The notes beneath the pieces are model-generated. The model saw only the letters and a list, made by a program, of their open reading frames with translations, was not told the origin of the DNA and did no database searches. A DNA stretch of 64,000 nt from AWTP1-13 sp963820375 (GTDB lineage: Bacteria > Pseudomonadota > Alphaproteobacteria > Rhizobiales > Hyphomicrobiaceae), in assembly GCA_963820375.1 (NCBI GenBank), contig CAWFZX010000001.1, positions 1 through 64,000 of the forward strand, read 5' to 3'. Shown here piece by piece: positions 43,605 to 53,274 of this stretch. The position numbers were made by a program, and so were the translations under genes. Numbering within the stretch: the stretch's first letter is position 1; each line of letters starts with the position of its first letter.

Positions 43605-45638
43605 ATGCAACGGGGGTCCATGGCAGGCGTGTCACAATTGACGCCTGGGCTGACCAAGGGCAAGCAGGACTCCACGCTGCAGGCGTGGGTGCGCTGGCTC
43701 GCCTTCCGGTTGGTCGAGCTTGATCGCTACCCCAAACGCACCATTCTCGCCGCCAATGATTTCATCCTTTTCAACCTGGCGCTGTGGCTGGCCATGTCGC
43801 TGCGCCTTGGCGAGCTGTTCGTGCCGCCCAGCACGGGCGTTTTTCTGTTGCTGACAGCTGCGCCCTTCATTGGTGTGGCCACCTGTTTCCAATTGGGCGT
43901 CTACCGCATGGTGACGCGCTTCATCGGCGCGCGCGGCTTCACTCTCGCGGCCGGTGCCGTGGGACTTTCGGCGCTCTACTGGAGCCTGCTGCTCTATTTG
44001 TCTGGGATCTACAGCATCCCCCGCTCGGTGATCATTCTCTATCCCGTGCTGGCTGCCGTCTTGATTTGGTTCAGCCGCCAGGTGGCGACCTCCGTGCTCC
44101 GACGCGGCGGCGTGGAAATCCCCGCGCGGGTCCCCGAAAACGTAAGGACCGTGCTGATCTATGGGGCTGGTACCCCCGGGGTGCAGCTGCTTGAAGCGCT
44201 GCGAGCCACGGGGGGCTACCGCCCGATTGGGTTCGTTGATCCACGCCGGACGCTGGCCCGGCAATATGTGGCCGGTTTGCTGGTGTCGTCACCCGCGCGC
44301 CTCGCCAGTCTCATTGCCGAGCATGAGGTGGAAGAGGTCCTGTTGGCGATGCCCCGGGCGCAGCGCCGCGAGCGCCGGGCCGCGCTGCAACAGCTGGAAC
44401 AGCTCAAGGTTCGCGTGCGCACCCTGCCGGCCATCGAGGACCTGGCGGCTGGACGCGTGGCGGTCAGCGATCTCAGACCCGTGGAGGCCGAAGATCTGCT
44501 GGGGCGTGATCCCGTGCGCCCCGACCCCGCCGTGCTGGCCCGCAACATCGCCGGCAAGTCGGTGATGGTGACGGGTGCTGGTGGCTCCATCGGTTCAGAG
44601 CTCGTGCGGCAGATCATCGGCCTGCGACCCAAGCGGTTGGTGTTGCTGGAAAGCGGCGAAAGCCAGCTCTACCAAATCGATCTACAAGCGGAGACCCTGC
44701 GCCAAGCGGCCTTTGCAACGCCCGCAGAGCGGCCGCAGATCATCTCTGTGCTCGGCTCCGTCCTCGATGCGCCCATGGTGCGTCGGGTGATCGAGGACAA
44801 CGCGGTGGAGACCATCTATCACGCCGCTGCTTTTAAGCATGTGCCTCTGGTTGAGCACAACCCGGTGGCCGGCTTGCGCAACAATACCTTCGGCACCGCG
44901 ACGCTTGCGGAGGCGGCCGCCGCCTGCGGTGTGGAGCGATTTGTGCTGGTTTCCACCGACAAGGCGGTGCGGCCCACAAGCGTCATGGGTGCAAGCAAAC
45001 GTCTGGCGGAATTGATACTGCAGGCCCGCGCTGCCGAGGGACGCTGCCGCACGGTTTTCACCATGGTGCGTTTTGGCAATGTTCTCGATAGCTCGGGCTC
45101 CGTGGTGCAGCGCTTCAGAAGTCAGGTCGAGGCCGGTGGGCCCGTGACCGTCACGCACCCCGACATGATCCGCTATTTCATGTCGATCCCCGAAGCCGCC
45201 GCCCTGGTGATTCAGGCCGGTGCGATGGCATCGGGTGGCGATGTCTTCGTGCTCGACATGGGGGAACCGGTCAAGATCGACGACCTGGCGCGCTGCATGA
45301 TCCGGCTGATGGGGCGGGACGTGCGCGACGATGCCAACCCGGACGGCGACATCTCCATTCACTACGTTGGCCCGCGCGACGGGGAAAAACTGTGCGAGGA
45401 GTTGCTGATTAGCGAAAACGTGATCCCGACCGAGCACCCCCGCATTATGCGCAGCCGGGAGCCGTTCGTGCCCAAGGCCAAACTTGAGCCGATGCTCGCC
45501 GAGCTGGCCGCGGCCATGGCGCAGGACGCGCTGCCAGCGATCAAGGCAATGCTGGCACGGATGGTGGAGAACTATCATCCAGCCCAGCACGAGGTTGAGC
45601 ACGGCGCGCCCAGCGACGGCGGTGCGATTGCGGCCTGA
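43605..45638 (+). CDS. Membrane-bound NDP-sugar 4,6-dehydratase/epimerase (CapD/WbpM family)
   Basis: A 677-residue polysaccharide biosynthesis protein. The N-terminal ~140 residues hold four membrane helices. A CoA-binding-like Rossmann domain follows (VRTVLIYGAGTPGVQLLEAL), then the catalytic SDR domain with VMVTGAGGSIGSELVRQI (about residue 320), AAFKHVPLVEHNP and the STDKAVRPTSVMGASKR block that carries the Ser-Met-Lys type active site. Such enzymes make UDP-4-keto-6-deoxy sugars, for instance on the route to N-acetylquinovosamine or bacillosamine. GAGGGAA lies before the ATG. It opens the surface polysaccharide locus and is followed by an epimerase/reductase gene. Confidence 0.92.
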   Translation: MQRGSMAGVSQLTPGLTKGKQDSTLQAWVRWLAFRLVELDRYPKRTILAANDFILFNLALWLAMSLRLGELFVPPSTGVFLLLTAAPFIGVATCFQLGVYRMVTRFIGARGFTLAAGAVGLSALYWSLLLYLSGIYSIPRSVIILYPVLAAVLIWFSRQVATSVLRRGGVEIPARVPENVRTVLIYGAGTPGVQLLEALRATGGYRPIGFVDPRRTLARQYVAGLLVSSPARLASLIAEHEVEEVLLAMPRAQRRERRAALQQLEQLKVRVRTLPAIEDLAAGRVAVSDLRPVEAEDLLGRDPVRPDPAVLARNIAGKSVMVTGAGGSIGSELVRQIIGLRPKRLVLLESGESQLYQIDLQAETLRQAAFATPAERPQIISVLGSVLDAPMVRRVIEDNAVETIYHAAAFKHVPLVEHNPVAGLRNNTFGTATLAEAAAACGVERFVLVSTDKAVRPTSVMGASKRLAELILQARAAEGRCRTVFTMVRFGNVLDSSGSVVQRFRSQVEAGGPVTVTHPDMIRYFMSIPEAAALVIQAGAMASGGDVFVLDMGEPVKIDDLARCMIRLMGRDVRDDANPDGDISIHYVGPRDGEKLCEELLISENVIPTEHPRIMRSREPFVPKAKLEPMLAELAAAMAQDALPAIKAMLARMVENYHPAQHEVEHGAPSDGGAIAA

Positions 45639-45923
45639 CGGCGACTGCAGCTGTCCACGCCTTGGGCAGCCCCGGACAAAAGCCCGGTCGTCACTGTCCC
45701 CGGTGCACGCGCTCGCAGAGACATCGGCGGCCGCTGGTTGCTTGGATGGCGCCGCCCGGGTCGAAAACGCCAGGGCCATTGCCGTTGGTGTGCGACGCCG
45801 GGCGGGCTACAACGCACCGCCGCCCATGGTCCCGAGCGGGGTCGGCCACGGCACCACTGGCATGGGGCTGGAACGAGCAAGGCGCAGGCAAGGGTCGAGA
45901 GGGCTTGGCGACGGCAGGGACCG

Positions 45924-46892
45924 ATGCGCGTGGCGGTAACCGGGGCGACGGGTTTTGTCGGCAACGCCCTCATCTCGGATTTGGCGGCGGAGGGCAACTG
46001 GAGGGTGACGGCGATCACCCGACGTCCCTGGAGCCACGCCTCGGCCAATGTCCGCTGCGTAACCGTCGGGGATCTGGTCGCTGCCCGCTTGCCGGCTGGC
46101 TTACTCGCCGACACGGACGCGGTCGTGCACGCGGCGGCGATTGCGACGGCACGGCCGACGGCGACCTCACGTTTGCGCCTGTCGGCGGTGAACGTTGAGG
46201 CTGCGGTTGCCATGGCGCGTCTGGCGGCCATCGCCGGCGTAAAACGCTTCGTGTTTTTGAGTTCCATCAAGGTCAACGGCGAGGAGACCGCTCCCGGCCG
46301 GCCGTTTACCGCGCAGGACGCGCCGGCTCCCGCCGACCTTTACGGCGGCTCGAAATGGGAGGCGGAGCAGGCCTTGCGCGCGCTCGCCGACGCAACCGGG
46401 CTCGAGCTGGTGATTGTTCGGCCGAGCCTCGTCTATGGCCCCGGTGTTGGCGGCAATTTCGCACAAATGGTGCGATGGGTGGCGCGTGGCATTCCCCTCC
46501 CCCTTGGGGCCGTGCACAATAAGCGCACCCTGATGGCCTTGCCGAACCTTGTCGATCTGATCAAAACCGCACTCAGCAGTGCGGGGGCGGCCAATCAGAC
46601 CTTGCTTGCCGGCGATGGCGAAGACTTCTCCACGCCACAGTTGCTGAGCGCCATCGGCCGTGCCCTGGGACGGCCCGCCCGGCTTCTCCCCGTTCCCCCG
46701 CCGCTCCTGGCGGCCGCCGCCTCCCTCTTCGGCAAACGAGATATGGCGCGCAAACTGCTGGGCTCGCTGCAACTCGATCTCAGTCAAACAAGGGCACGTC
46801 TCGATTGGTCGCCACCGGTGAGGGCTGAGCAAGCCTTGCGCGAGGCGGTGCGCTCACTGCGGGATGAGCGCGCCATGGCGCAACAGGCCTGA
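45924..46892 (+). CDS. NAD-dependent epimerase/4-ketoreductase (WbpV-like)
   Basis: A 322-residue extended SDR. It has TGATGFVG at the N-terminus, VVHAAAIA, FVFLSSIKVNGE and the catalytic YGGSKWEAEQAL (YxxxK), then LVIVRPSLVYGPGVGG. These fit the UDP-sugar epimerase/reductase group, including enzymes that reduce the 4-keto sugar made by WbpM-type dehydratases. The start at 45924 has AGGGA three bases before it; the frame is open from 45738. It is on the same strand as the dehydratase and convergent with the sugar transferase. Exact sugar unknown. Confidence 0.88.
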   Translation: MRVAVTGATGFVGNALISDLAAEGNWRVTAITRRPWSHASANVRCVTVGDLVAARLPAGLLADTDAVVHAAAIATARPTATSRLRLSAVNVEAAVAMARLAAIAGVKRFVFLSSIKVNGEETAPGRPFTAQDAPAPADLYGGSKWEAEQALRALADATGLELVIVRPSLVYGPGVGGNFAQMVRWVARGIPLPLGAVHNKRTLMALPNLVDLIKTALSSAGAANQTLLAGDGEDFSTPQLLSAIGRALGRPARLLPVPPPLLAAAASLFGKRDMARKLLGSLQLDLSQTRARLDWSPPVRAEQALREAVRSLRDERAMAQQA

Positions 46893-46909
46893 GAGACGCG
46901 GCCTTTCCG

Positions 46910-47467
46910 TCAGGCGCGCACGCGGTCGCCACGGCCGGCCCCGGCGATGGCCTGCCAAATCAGCGATATATCCTGCAGCAAGGACATGTCTTCGACATAG
47001 CGCGCATCGCTTGCCGCCAATCGTTCTGGATCTGACATGTCGATGCCGGCCACTTGCGAAATCCCGGTCAAGCCGGGCATCAGGGCCGCCAGGCCAAGCC
47101 GCCGGCGGGCCGAAATGAGTTCCACTTGCGAGGGCAAGCAGGGACGCGGCCCAACGAAGCTCATCTCGCCTTTGATGATATTGCAAAGCTGGGGTAGCTC
47201 GTCGAGCTTCAGTCGCCGCAGGTGCCTGCCGATCGGCGTAACGGCGGAAGACGTCATCTGATGCGTGGGGACATGTGCCGTCTCCATCAGCATCGTGCGT
47301 AGCTTGTAGCAGGTAAAGGGCCGCTCGTCCTTGCCAACGCGCGTCTGCCGAAAGATGGCCGGTCCCTTGGAGCCAAGACGAATGAGGAGCACGCACGCGA
47401 CGACCACGGGCGCCAGCAACAGCAGGCCGATCGACGCCGCTGTAAGGTCGAAGGCACGCTTGATCAT
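46910..47467 (-). CDS. Undecaprenyl-phosphate sugar phosphotransferase (initiating, small PglC-like form)
   Basis: A 185-residue bacterial sugar transferase (PF02397). It has one N-terminal membrane segment (MIKRAFDLTAASIGLLLLAP), then PAIFRQTRVGKDERPF, YKLRTM, LDELPQLCNIIKGEMSFVGP (catalytic Asp-Glu pair and GPRP) and MPGLTGISQV. It transfers a sugar phosphate to undecaprenyl phosphate, the first step of a surface repeat unit. The start at 47467 has GGAGGGG four bases upstream; the frame is open to 47848. The QuiNAc-like pathway genes next to it suggest the initiating sugar. Confidence 0.93.
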   Translation of the reverse strand: MIKRAFDLTAASIGLLLLAPVVVACVLLIRLGSKGPAIFRQTRVGKDERPFTCYKLRTMLMETAHVPTHQMTSSAVTPIGRHLRRLKLDELPQLCNIIKGEMSFVGPRPCLPSQVELISARRRLGLAALMPGLTGISQVAGIDMSDPERLAASDARYVEDMSLLQDISLIWQAIAGAGRGDRVRA

Positions 47468-47813
47468 TTGGCCCCTCCGTGACGGTTTGCAGCCCGCCGA
47501 CTGCGGGCACCTCCTCCTAGCGGGCAACGCTTTGGCCGAGCAACGCGGGCAGCAGGCTGCCGTGCGGGTCGCGCGTGGGCCAAACACCGGTGCCAGACCT
47601 GAGCCGCCCCGCTCACCATCCCCATGCTCCTGAACTTCGTGCGCCAAATCCCATGCGGCAAAATCCCATGTTAGATCCCCCGTGCCCAGCCGAGAAGACG
47701 AGGACCTCTTGCCCACACGTACAACAAGCGCGCGCCGAGCCTTATCTGCCCAAGGCCTCTCGTTCTCCTGGCGGTCGCATCGGCTCGACCGGTCGGTCGA
47801 TGCCTTTGCCGCT
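47468..47813. other. Intergenic region, no gene seen
   Basis: About 350 bases between the sugar transferase and the GT4 gene, on the same strand. Frames that cross it belong to non-coding extensions. Confidence 0.35.
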
Positions 47814-48989
47814 TCAAGGATCGACACGCCAACCCAACATGGTCTCATAGCTCGTCAGCAAAGCCCGTTTGACGTGCGCCTCGGTGAAGCCAGTGAGGAG
47901 GCGCTGGCGCGCGGCGCGGCCCAGCCGCAGGCGCAGGTCGCGATCCCCGGCCAATGTCCGCATGGCCGTGGCAAGGGCGGCGGCGTCGCCCGGCGGCACC
48001 AGCAGACCTTCGATGCCGTCGCGTACGAAATGGCGGTTGCCTGGGACGTCAGAAACGATCAGGGGGCGGGCGCAGGCAGCCGCCTCCAACAGGGCGCGCG
48101 GTAAGCCCTCGCCGCCACGCGAGGCTAGCACGAACATATCCGCACCCTGCCAAACTCCAACGACATCCCTCACAGGTCCATACCAGCGCGCGCCGCTGCG
48201 TTGACACCAGGTGGTGATCTCCTGCGGCGGGACGGCCTCGGGATTGTCGCGATCGCTGCTGCCATAAAGCTCCAGTCGGAGATCGACCCCCTCGGCCACA
48301 AGCCGGTCATAGGCCTCGATCAGCAGGTCGATGCCCTTGGACTTGATCATGCGGCCGACATGTGCGGCGACAGGACGTGCGTGATCTGGGGGCGCCAGCG
48401 CCGGGAATGCTTCCGGGTCGACACCGGCACCACCAAGAATGGCAAAGCGCGAGCCGAGGTTTGGCGCAACTTTGCGCACCATTGCCAGATCGTCGGGGTT
48501 TTCCACCAGCAGATATGAGGTCGGCTTGCGCACGAGGGAAGCCAGCACGCGCAGCATGGCAAGACGATAAAGGCGCAGGATCGGATTGGTCGCAATCCCC
48601 GCCAAGCCCTGTCCGGTGACGTGGACAACCGTGTGCGGCACTCGGGCCAGTCGCAGGGCCAGTCCGCCCAGCACGATTGGCTTCATCGCCACGAGGTGTA
48701 CGACGTCGGGTCGTTCTCGTTTCAGAATGCGTGCGAGCGCCCACGCCAATTGCGCCGCCAAAGCCTGGTTGTTCGAGCTGCGGCGAAAGTCGAACTCCAA
48801 GGTGCGCGCCCCGAGCGCCTCGATCTCGTGGAGACGTCCCGATGAACGCGTAACGACGACGACAGACTCTGCCAGCTGGGCGAGTACGGAGATCAGGGGA
48901 CGAAAGTGCGAGAGCGCAAACCAGTCCTCGGTGATCAGCAAAGCGATCTTGCCGCACGTCCGGGCTGGTCGCACGTCCCATTCCGCCAC
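47814..48989 (-). CDS. Glycosyltransferase family 4 protein
   Basis: A 391-residue GT-B glycosyltransferase. The N-terminal domain begins KIALLITEDWFALSHFRPLI, and the C-terminal domain has AHVGRMIKSKGIDLLIEAYD and the E-x7-E block EGLPRALLEAAACARP. GT4 enzymes are retaining and add sugars to the lipid-linked repeat. The GTG start at 48989 lacks a strong ribosome binding site, so it is uncertain. The LITEDWFxLSHF opening is typical of GTs paired with PglC-like sugar transferases, consistent with the neighbour. Confidence 0.9.
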   Translation of the reverse strand: MAEWDVRPARTCGKIALLITEDWFALSHFRPLISVLAQLAESVVVVTRSSGRLHEIEALGARTLEFDFRRSSNNQALAAQLAWALARILKRERPDVVHLVAMKPIVLGGLALRLARVPHTVVHVTGQGLAGIATNPILRLYRLAMLRVLASLVRKPTSYLLVENPDDLAMVRKVAPNLGSRFAILGGAGVDPEAFPALAPPDHARPVAAHVGRMIKSKGIDLLIEAYDRLVAEGVDLRLELYGSSDRDNPEAVPPQEITTWCQRSGARWYGPVRDVVGVWQGADMFVLASRGGEGLPRALLEAAACARPLIVSDVPGNRHFVRDGIEGLLVPPGDAAALATAMRTLAGDRDLRLRLGRAARQRLLTGFTEAHVKRALLTSYETMLGWRVDP

Positions 48990-49696
48990 GTTGGGATTGC
49001 TGGTCAGAGGGCCACCTCCGTCCTAGGTCGGCCGTGCGTCGATCGTCGATCGGCCGCACGGCTGTTTACAACGACGGCCCATAGGTAGGTTAAGCGCCCG
49101 ACCAAATGCAACGACGTCATGCGCACTGCCAGCCCGCAAGACCTACGCCGGTCGGCCGAACGGCTCGCCGGCAGCCCTGCGCCGACCTTATCCACACCTT
49201 GCAATCCCCCGCGGCATTCCGCCACCTGTGGACGGCGGTCTGCCGATGCCGCCAGCGCCGACGTCGACGCCGACAGGAGCCCGTGACAGCAAGACGGCGG
49301 GGCCAGCGCGGTCGCGGCCGCCGCGGCCGACGAGACTGGCCCATTGTGCCGTTGTCGAAAGCGGTGGAGCGCCCAAAGATGCCCGTGCTATCTTTGCGAA
49401 TCATCGCCATGTCGGGGGAAATGGCCGCAAACATCATTGCCACGGCCGTCGGGCCAAATCTCGCCCCAGTTTGGTTGGGGCACAGGCTTTCCTCTTGTGG
49501 CCATTCATTTTTGGTTGCGGGGCCAGACCTCATCGGAGACTCGGGGAGCGAAGCGTTTTTGCCTCCATCTGACGTGCAAACCGGAAACGCCTGCGATCCG
49601 TTAAGGGCTGGGGAAGCGCCTAAACGGGTGATCAACACAGGCATGACGGTCAAGACAGGTCGGCTCACGGACTAGGAGCCCGGAGACTACTTTGTG
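48990..49696. other. Intergenic region, no gene seen
   Basis: About 700 bases between the divergent GT4 and ligase genes. Open frames on both strands are Arg/Pro-rich shadows without ribosome binding sites. Promoters for both genes should lie here. Confidence 0.35.
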
Positions 49697-51004
49697 ATGC
49701 AGTGGACATCCTTGCTGGCGATCGGGGGCTACGCGATTTCTTCGGCTCTGGTCGTCGCCATCGTGTTTCAGCCTCATCTCACCGTTCTGCTGCTGCCGGC
49801 GCTTGCACTTTATGCCCTGTTGGGGTTGCGGCCAGAACTCCGGCGCTGGCCGTTTTCATGGCGTGCGGTGTGGGTGCTGCCAAGCATCTTCGCCCTCTAC
49901 GTTGTGCTGACCTCGCTTTGGGCCAAGGATCCTCGTGCGGCGTTCGCCGCGGGCGCGCTGTTTGCTCTCTTCTTGCTGTCTACGCGGCTGGCATTTGTCG
50001 GCATCGTTGATGCGGAACAGGGCGTGATCGAACGCCTGAGCCGCTATTTTGTTGCGGCTGTCGGGGTCGGTGCGCTGCTGCTGGCCGTCACCATTTTTTC
50101 GCACGGCGCGCTGCACAAAGCGATTACCGCCGTCGCTCCGGCGCTCGCCCCGACCGATCGCAACTTTGTTCGTTTCGGGGCCGCCGGCTTGGAATTTGTT
50201 GGGCTGCCGTATTTCAACAGAAACGTTGCGCTTCTCAACCTGCTGCTGTGGCCAGCCTTATTGGTACTGGCGAGGCGCGTCATCGACCTGCGTACGGCGG
50301 CAGTGCCCATTGGGCTGTTCTTGTTGGTTGCGGCGACGACGTTCGCCTCCGACCACCAGACGTCGATGCTGGCGCTTGCCGCCTCGACCTTGGTGTTTCT
50401 CCTCTATCGCGTCGCGCCCCGCAGCACAAAGATCCTCATTGTTGCGGGCTGGATTGCCGCGACGGTGCTGGTTCGGCCGGCGGTGCTGGTTGCCTACGAC
50501 AACGATCTGCATAAAGCGAGCTGGCTGCAAGAAAGTGCCCGTGCTCGCCTGATCCTATGGGCTTACACGGCGCGGCAAATGTCCAAAGCTCCGATCTTTG
50601 GAGTCGGCGCGCAAACCACACGCGCGGAAAGTGAATCGGGCCGGCGTGCCGACGTCCTTCCAGGTCACGCTTTTCCGCAATGGACCGGGGCACACGGACA
50701 CAACATCTATGTGCAGACCTGGTACGAGCTCGGCGTGGTTGGCGCCGCCCTGCTGTTGGCCATGGGGCTCTCGATCTTAAGTTGGCTTTGGCACCTGCCG
50801 CGACCGGGCCAAGATTTCGCCGCTTCGGCGTTTGTGTGCGTAAGCGTCATGTGTGCCGCCAGTTTTGGCCTGTGGCAGGCTTGGTTCATAGCCGCATGCA
50901 TGCTGGGGGTGGTGATGGTCACCCTCGCCGTGCAAGGCACCGGCTGGCTGTTGCGGTCACCTGGCGCCACCGAGGGGGTCCTGCTGCCGCAATCGGCGAC
51001 GTAA
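49697..51004 (+). CDS. O-antigen ligase/polymerase family membrane protein
   Basis: A 435-residue membrane protein with about ten hydrophobic segments. A long periplasmic loop of the Wzy/WaaL type holds FGVGAQTTRAESESGRRADV, and the motif HGHNIYVQTWYELGVVG is typical of PF04932. Such proteins either polymerise repeat units or ligate O-antigen to lipid A core; sequence alone cannot separate the two. The ATG at 49697 is preferred to the GTG three bases before it, and CGGAG lies ten bases upstream. Confidence 0.87.
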   Translation: MQWTSLLAIGGYAISSALVVAIVFQPHLTVLLLPALALYALLGLRPELRRWPFSWRAVWVLPSIFALYVVLTSLWAKDPRAAFAAGALFALFLLSTRLAFVGIVDAEQGVIERLSRYFVAAVGVGALLLAVTIFSHGALHKAITAVAPALAPTDRNFVRFGAAGLEFVGLPYFNRNVALLNLLLWPALLVLARRVIDLRTAAVPIGLFLLVAATTFASDHQTSMLALAASTLVFLLYRVAPRSTKILIVAGWIAATVLVRPAVLVAYDNDLHKASWLQESARARLILWAYTARQMSKAPIFGVGAQTTRAESESGRRADVLPGHAFPQWTGAHGHNIYVQTWYELGVVGAALLLAMGLSILSWLWHLPRPGQDFAASAFVCVSVMCAASFGLWQAWFIAACMLGVVMVTLAVQGTGWLLRSPGATEGVLLPQSAT

Positions 51005-51828
51005 GGCACCAGCTCTGCTGGGGTGGCGAGATTGGCACGGCCGCGATCCACGGCCACGCCCCCGAGGACCCAGGTGGCCAGCGCAGCGGCAAGGCGTCAG
51101 CCGCGGAGCAGAGCCCCGCGTGCGCGCCGGGCCGGTGTTTGGAGAGGTCAAAGAAAAAGGCCTCAACAGGGCAACCGACACCCGCAGGGAGATGCCTTTT
51201 GCGGTCGAGGCCAGGAGCTGACGTGCGTAGAATTCGTCAGGGTGATGCAAGCGTAACCCTTGCGGGTAGGACGTTCCAATCACGAGTGAGTGTTTTCGCT
51301 GATGGCGATGCGAGAAGCCCCCGCCGAGCCAGCCAGCGCACCTGACAGGCCTCTCGCACGGTTGGTTAAAACGCAACCGAGAGCCTGGTTTGGCAACCAA
51401 GGCGAGCCTGACGAACAACACGCAGCGCTCCAGCCTTCCAAGATGGCCGTCTCGATTGTGTCGCTCTCGCAAAGACCTCTCCCTTGTCGGCGCCATTGCC
51501 AAACCCGACCTTGCCGTTGCGGGTGGCAGACATGGGAGCGATTGCAGCTGGCGTCACCTCGACTGAGCGACGGCGGCTAGCGGGCCAGCACCGATCGGAC
51601 GTTCAGACCACGCCGACCTGGTCGGCACGGAACCCGGTCTCTGGTGGGTGGTCTTGCGACACGCCGGGTTTGGAAGCCGCCCGTCGCGATGGCAAAAGCT
51701 TGAGCCCCAGCAACCAACAACGACACCCGAGCAGGCGTGCGGGCTTGGCCGCGATATGCTAAGCTGCGGGCTTGGCGAAATGTTCGCCCAAGAACACGCG
51801 GAATCTGCGTGCGGAAGGAGGTTCGCGC
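51005..51828. other. Intergenic region, no gene seen
   Basis: About 820 bases. The only long frame here belongs to an antisense ORF running over the P450 gene, which is a high-GC artefact. Nothing else was identified. Confidence 0.35.
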
Positions 51829-53244
51829 ATGACGGCAGTGGCATCGCTCACGACTGGGGTTCGCGCTTCCGATCGCACGGCCCAGGCCCCCTCGTTGCAT
51901 GTGCCGCGGGTGGCGCCCTTGGAAGGCCATCTGGGCACCGCGGCGTACTTTGCAACATTGCTGAAAAACCCCCTGCGCGTCCTGCCGGCGGCGGCCTACG
52001 AGGAAGGCATCGTCTGGGCCGAGCGGGCAGGCCGTCCAATCTGCTGGATCACGGAACCGGCCTACATCAAGACGGTGCTGCTCGATAAGCGCGAAATCTT
52101 CCAACGCACATCCGTTACGCAGCGGCTGTTGGGACCTCTGCTTGGAAATGGTGTGTTGACCGCGGATGGGGCGGATTGGAAGTGGCAACGTCAGACGGCG
52201 GCGCCGGTCTTCCGCCATCATGACCTCCTGGCCTTCGTCCCCGTCATCGCCGAGGCAGCCGAGCGCTTGCTGGCCGAATGGCGCCAGGACGCTTCCCGTG
52301 CGACACGCGACATCGATCGGGACATGACGCTGGTCACCTTCGACGTCGTCTCGCACACCTTGCTGCCGGGCGGTGATCAGCACGTGGGGCCGCTCATTGG
52401 TCGCTCCAACGTCGACTACCAAAAGCCGCTCGGCTGGCAAATGGCCTATGCCAACATCGGTCTCCCAGCCTGGGTGCCGCACCCGGGCTGGCTCAAGATG
52501 CAGTTGGCACGCCGACGGCTGAGATCGGCGGTGGCAGGCCTCGTCGCCGAACGCCGCGCAAGTTCCAGCCGCAAAGATGATCTGCTTGAGCGGCTGGCCC
52601 AGGCGAAGAACCCGGAGACCGGCGCGCGCATGCCGGACGAGCTCCTGATCGATAACCTGCTGACCTTCTTGATGGCCGGTCATGAGACCACCGCCAAGGC
52701 GCTCACCTGGACGCTGTATCTCCTGGCCAGCGCCCCCGAATGGGGTGACCGGATCGCCGAGGAAGTGCGGCAAGTCGCCGGCAGTGGGCCAATCAAGGCC
52801 GAACATATCGATAAGCTCGTGGTCACGACGCAGGTCTTGAAGGAGAGCATGCGCCTTTATCCGCCAGCCCCCATCATGTCGCGGCAGGCAAGCGTCGATA
52901 CCGAACTCGCCGGCGTGCCGATTAAGAAGGGCACGCAGATCATCATTCCGATCTACGCCATTCAGCGGCATCGGCAGCGGTGGTCCAACCCGGACCACTT
53001 CGAGCCAAACCGATTTGCGCCGGAGAACGAGGCGCAGATTCCGCGCTATCAGTACATGCCGTTCGGCGCCGGACCGCGCATTTGCATTGGCATGGCCTTT
53101 GCCCTGATCGAGGGTATCGCCATTCTCGCCATGCTGGTGCGCGCGGCTGCCTTCGCCGTCACGCCGGGCCATGTCCCCGAGCCCATCAGTCGCATCACAC
53201 TGCGGCCCGCCGGCGGCATGCCGCTGTCCGTCCGCCTGCGCTAA
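51829..53244 (+). CDS. Cytochrome P450
   Basis: A 471-residue P450 monooxygenase. The I-helix motif is AGHETTAKALTW, the K-helix has KESMRLYPP (ExxR), FEPNRFAPE is the aromatic meander, and the heme loop FGAGPRICIG supplies the axial Cys at residue 419. It looks like a soluble, class I-type bacterial P450 close to CYP4/CYP102-like fatty acid hydroxylases by its C-terminal motifs. GGAAGGAGG lies seven bases before the ATG at 51829. No ferredoxin or reductase is adjacent. Substrate unknown. Confidence 0.93.
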   Translation: MTAVASLTTGVRASDRTAQAPSLHVPRVAPLEGHLGTAAYFATLLKNPLRVLPAAAYEEGIVWAERAGRPICWITEPAYIKTVLLDKREIFQRTSVTQRLLGPLLGNGVLTADGADWKWQRQTAAPVFRHHDLLAFVPVIAEAAERLLAEWRQDASRATRDIDRDMTLVTFDVVSHTLLPGGDQHVGPLIGRSNVDYQKPLGWQMAYANIGLPAWVPHPGWLKMQLARRRLRSAVAGLVAERRASSSRKDDLLERLAQAKNPETGARMPDELLIDNLLTFLMAGHETTAKALTWTLYLLASAPEWGDRIAEEVRQVAGSGPIKAEHIDKLVVTTQVLKESMRLYPPAPIMSRQASVDTELAGVPIKKGTQIIIPIYAIQRHRQRWSNPDHFEPNRFAPENEAQIPRYQYMPFGAGPRICIGMAFALIEGIAILAMLVRAAAFAVTPGHVPEPISRITLRPAGGMPLSVRLR

Positions 53245-53274
53245 GCGTCGTGGATACCGCGCCGCCGGCGAGCG

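Noticed and set aside
44682..45779. A 365-codon minus-strand frame inside the dehydratase gene
   Set aside because: Composition is rich in His, Gly and Arg and it lies wholly antisense to a strongly supported gene.
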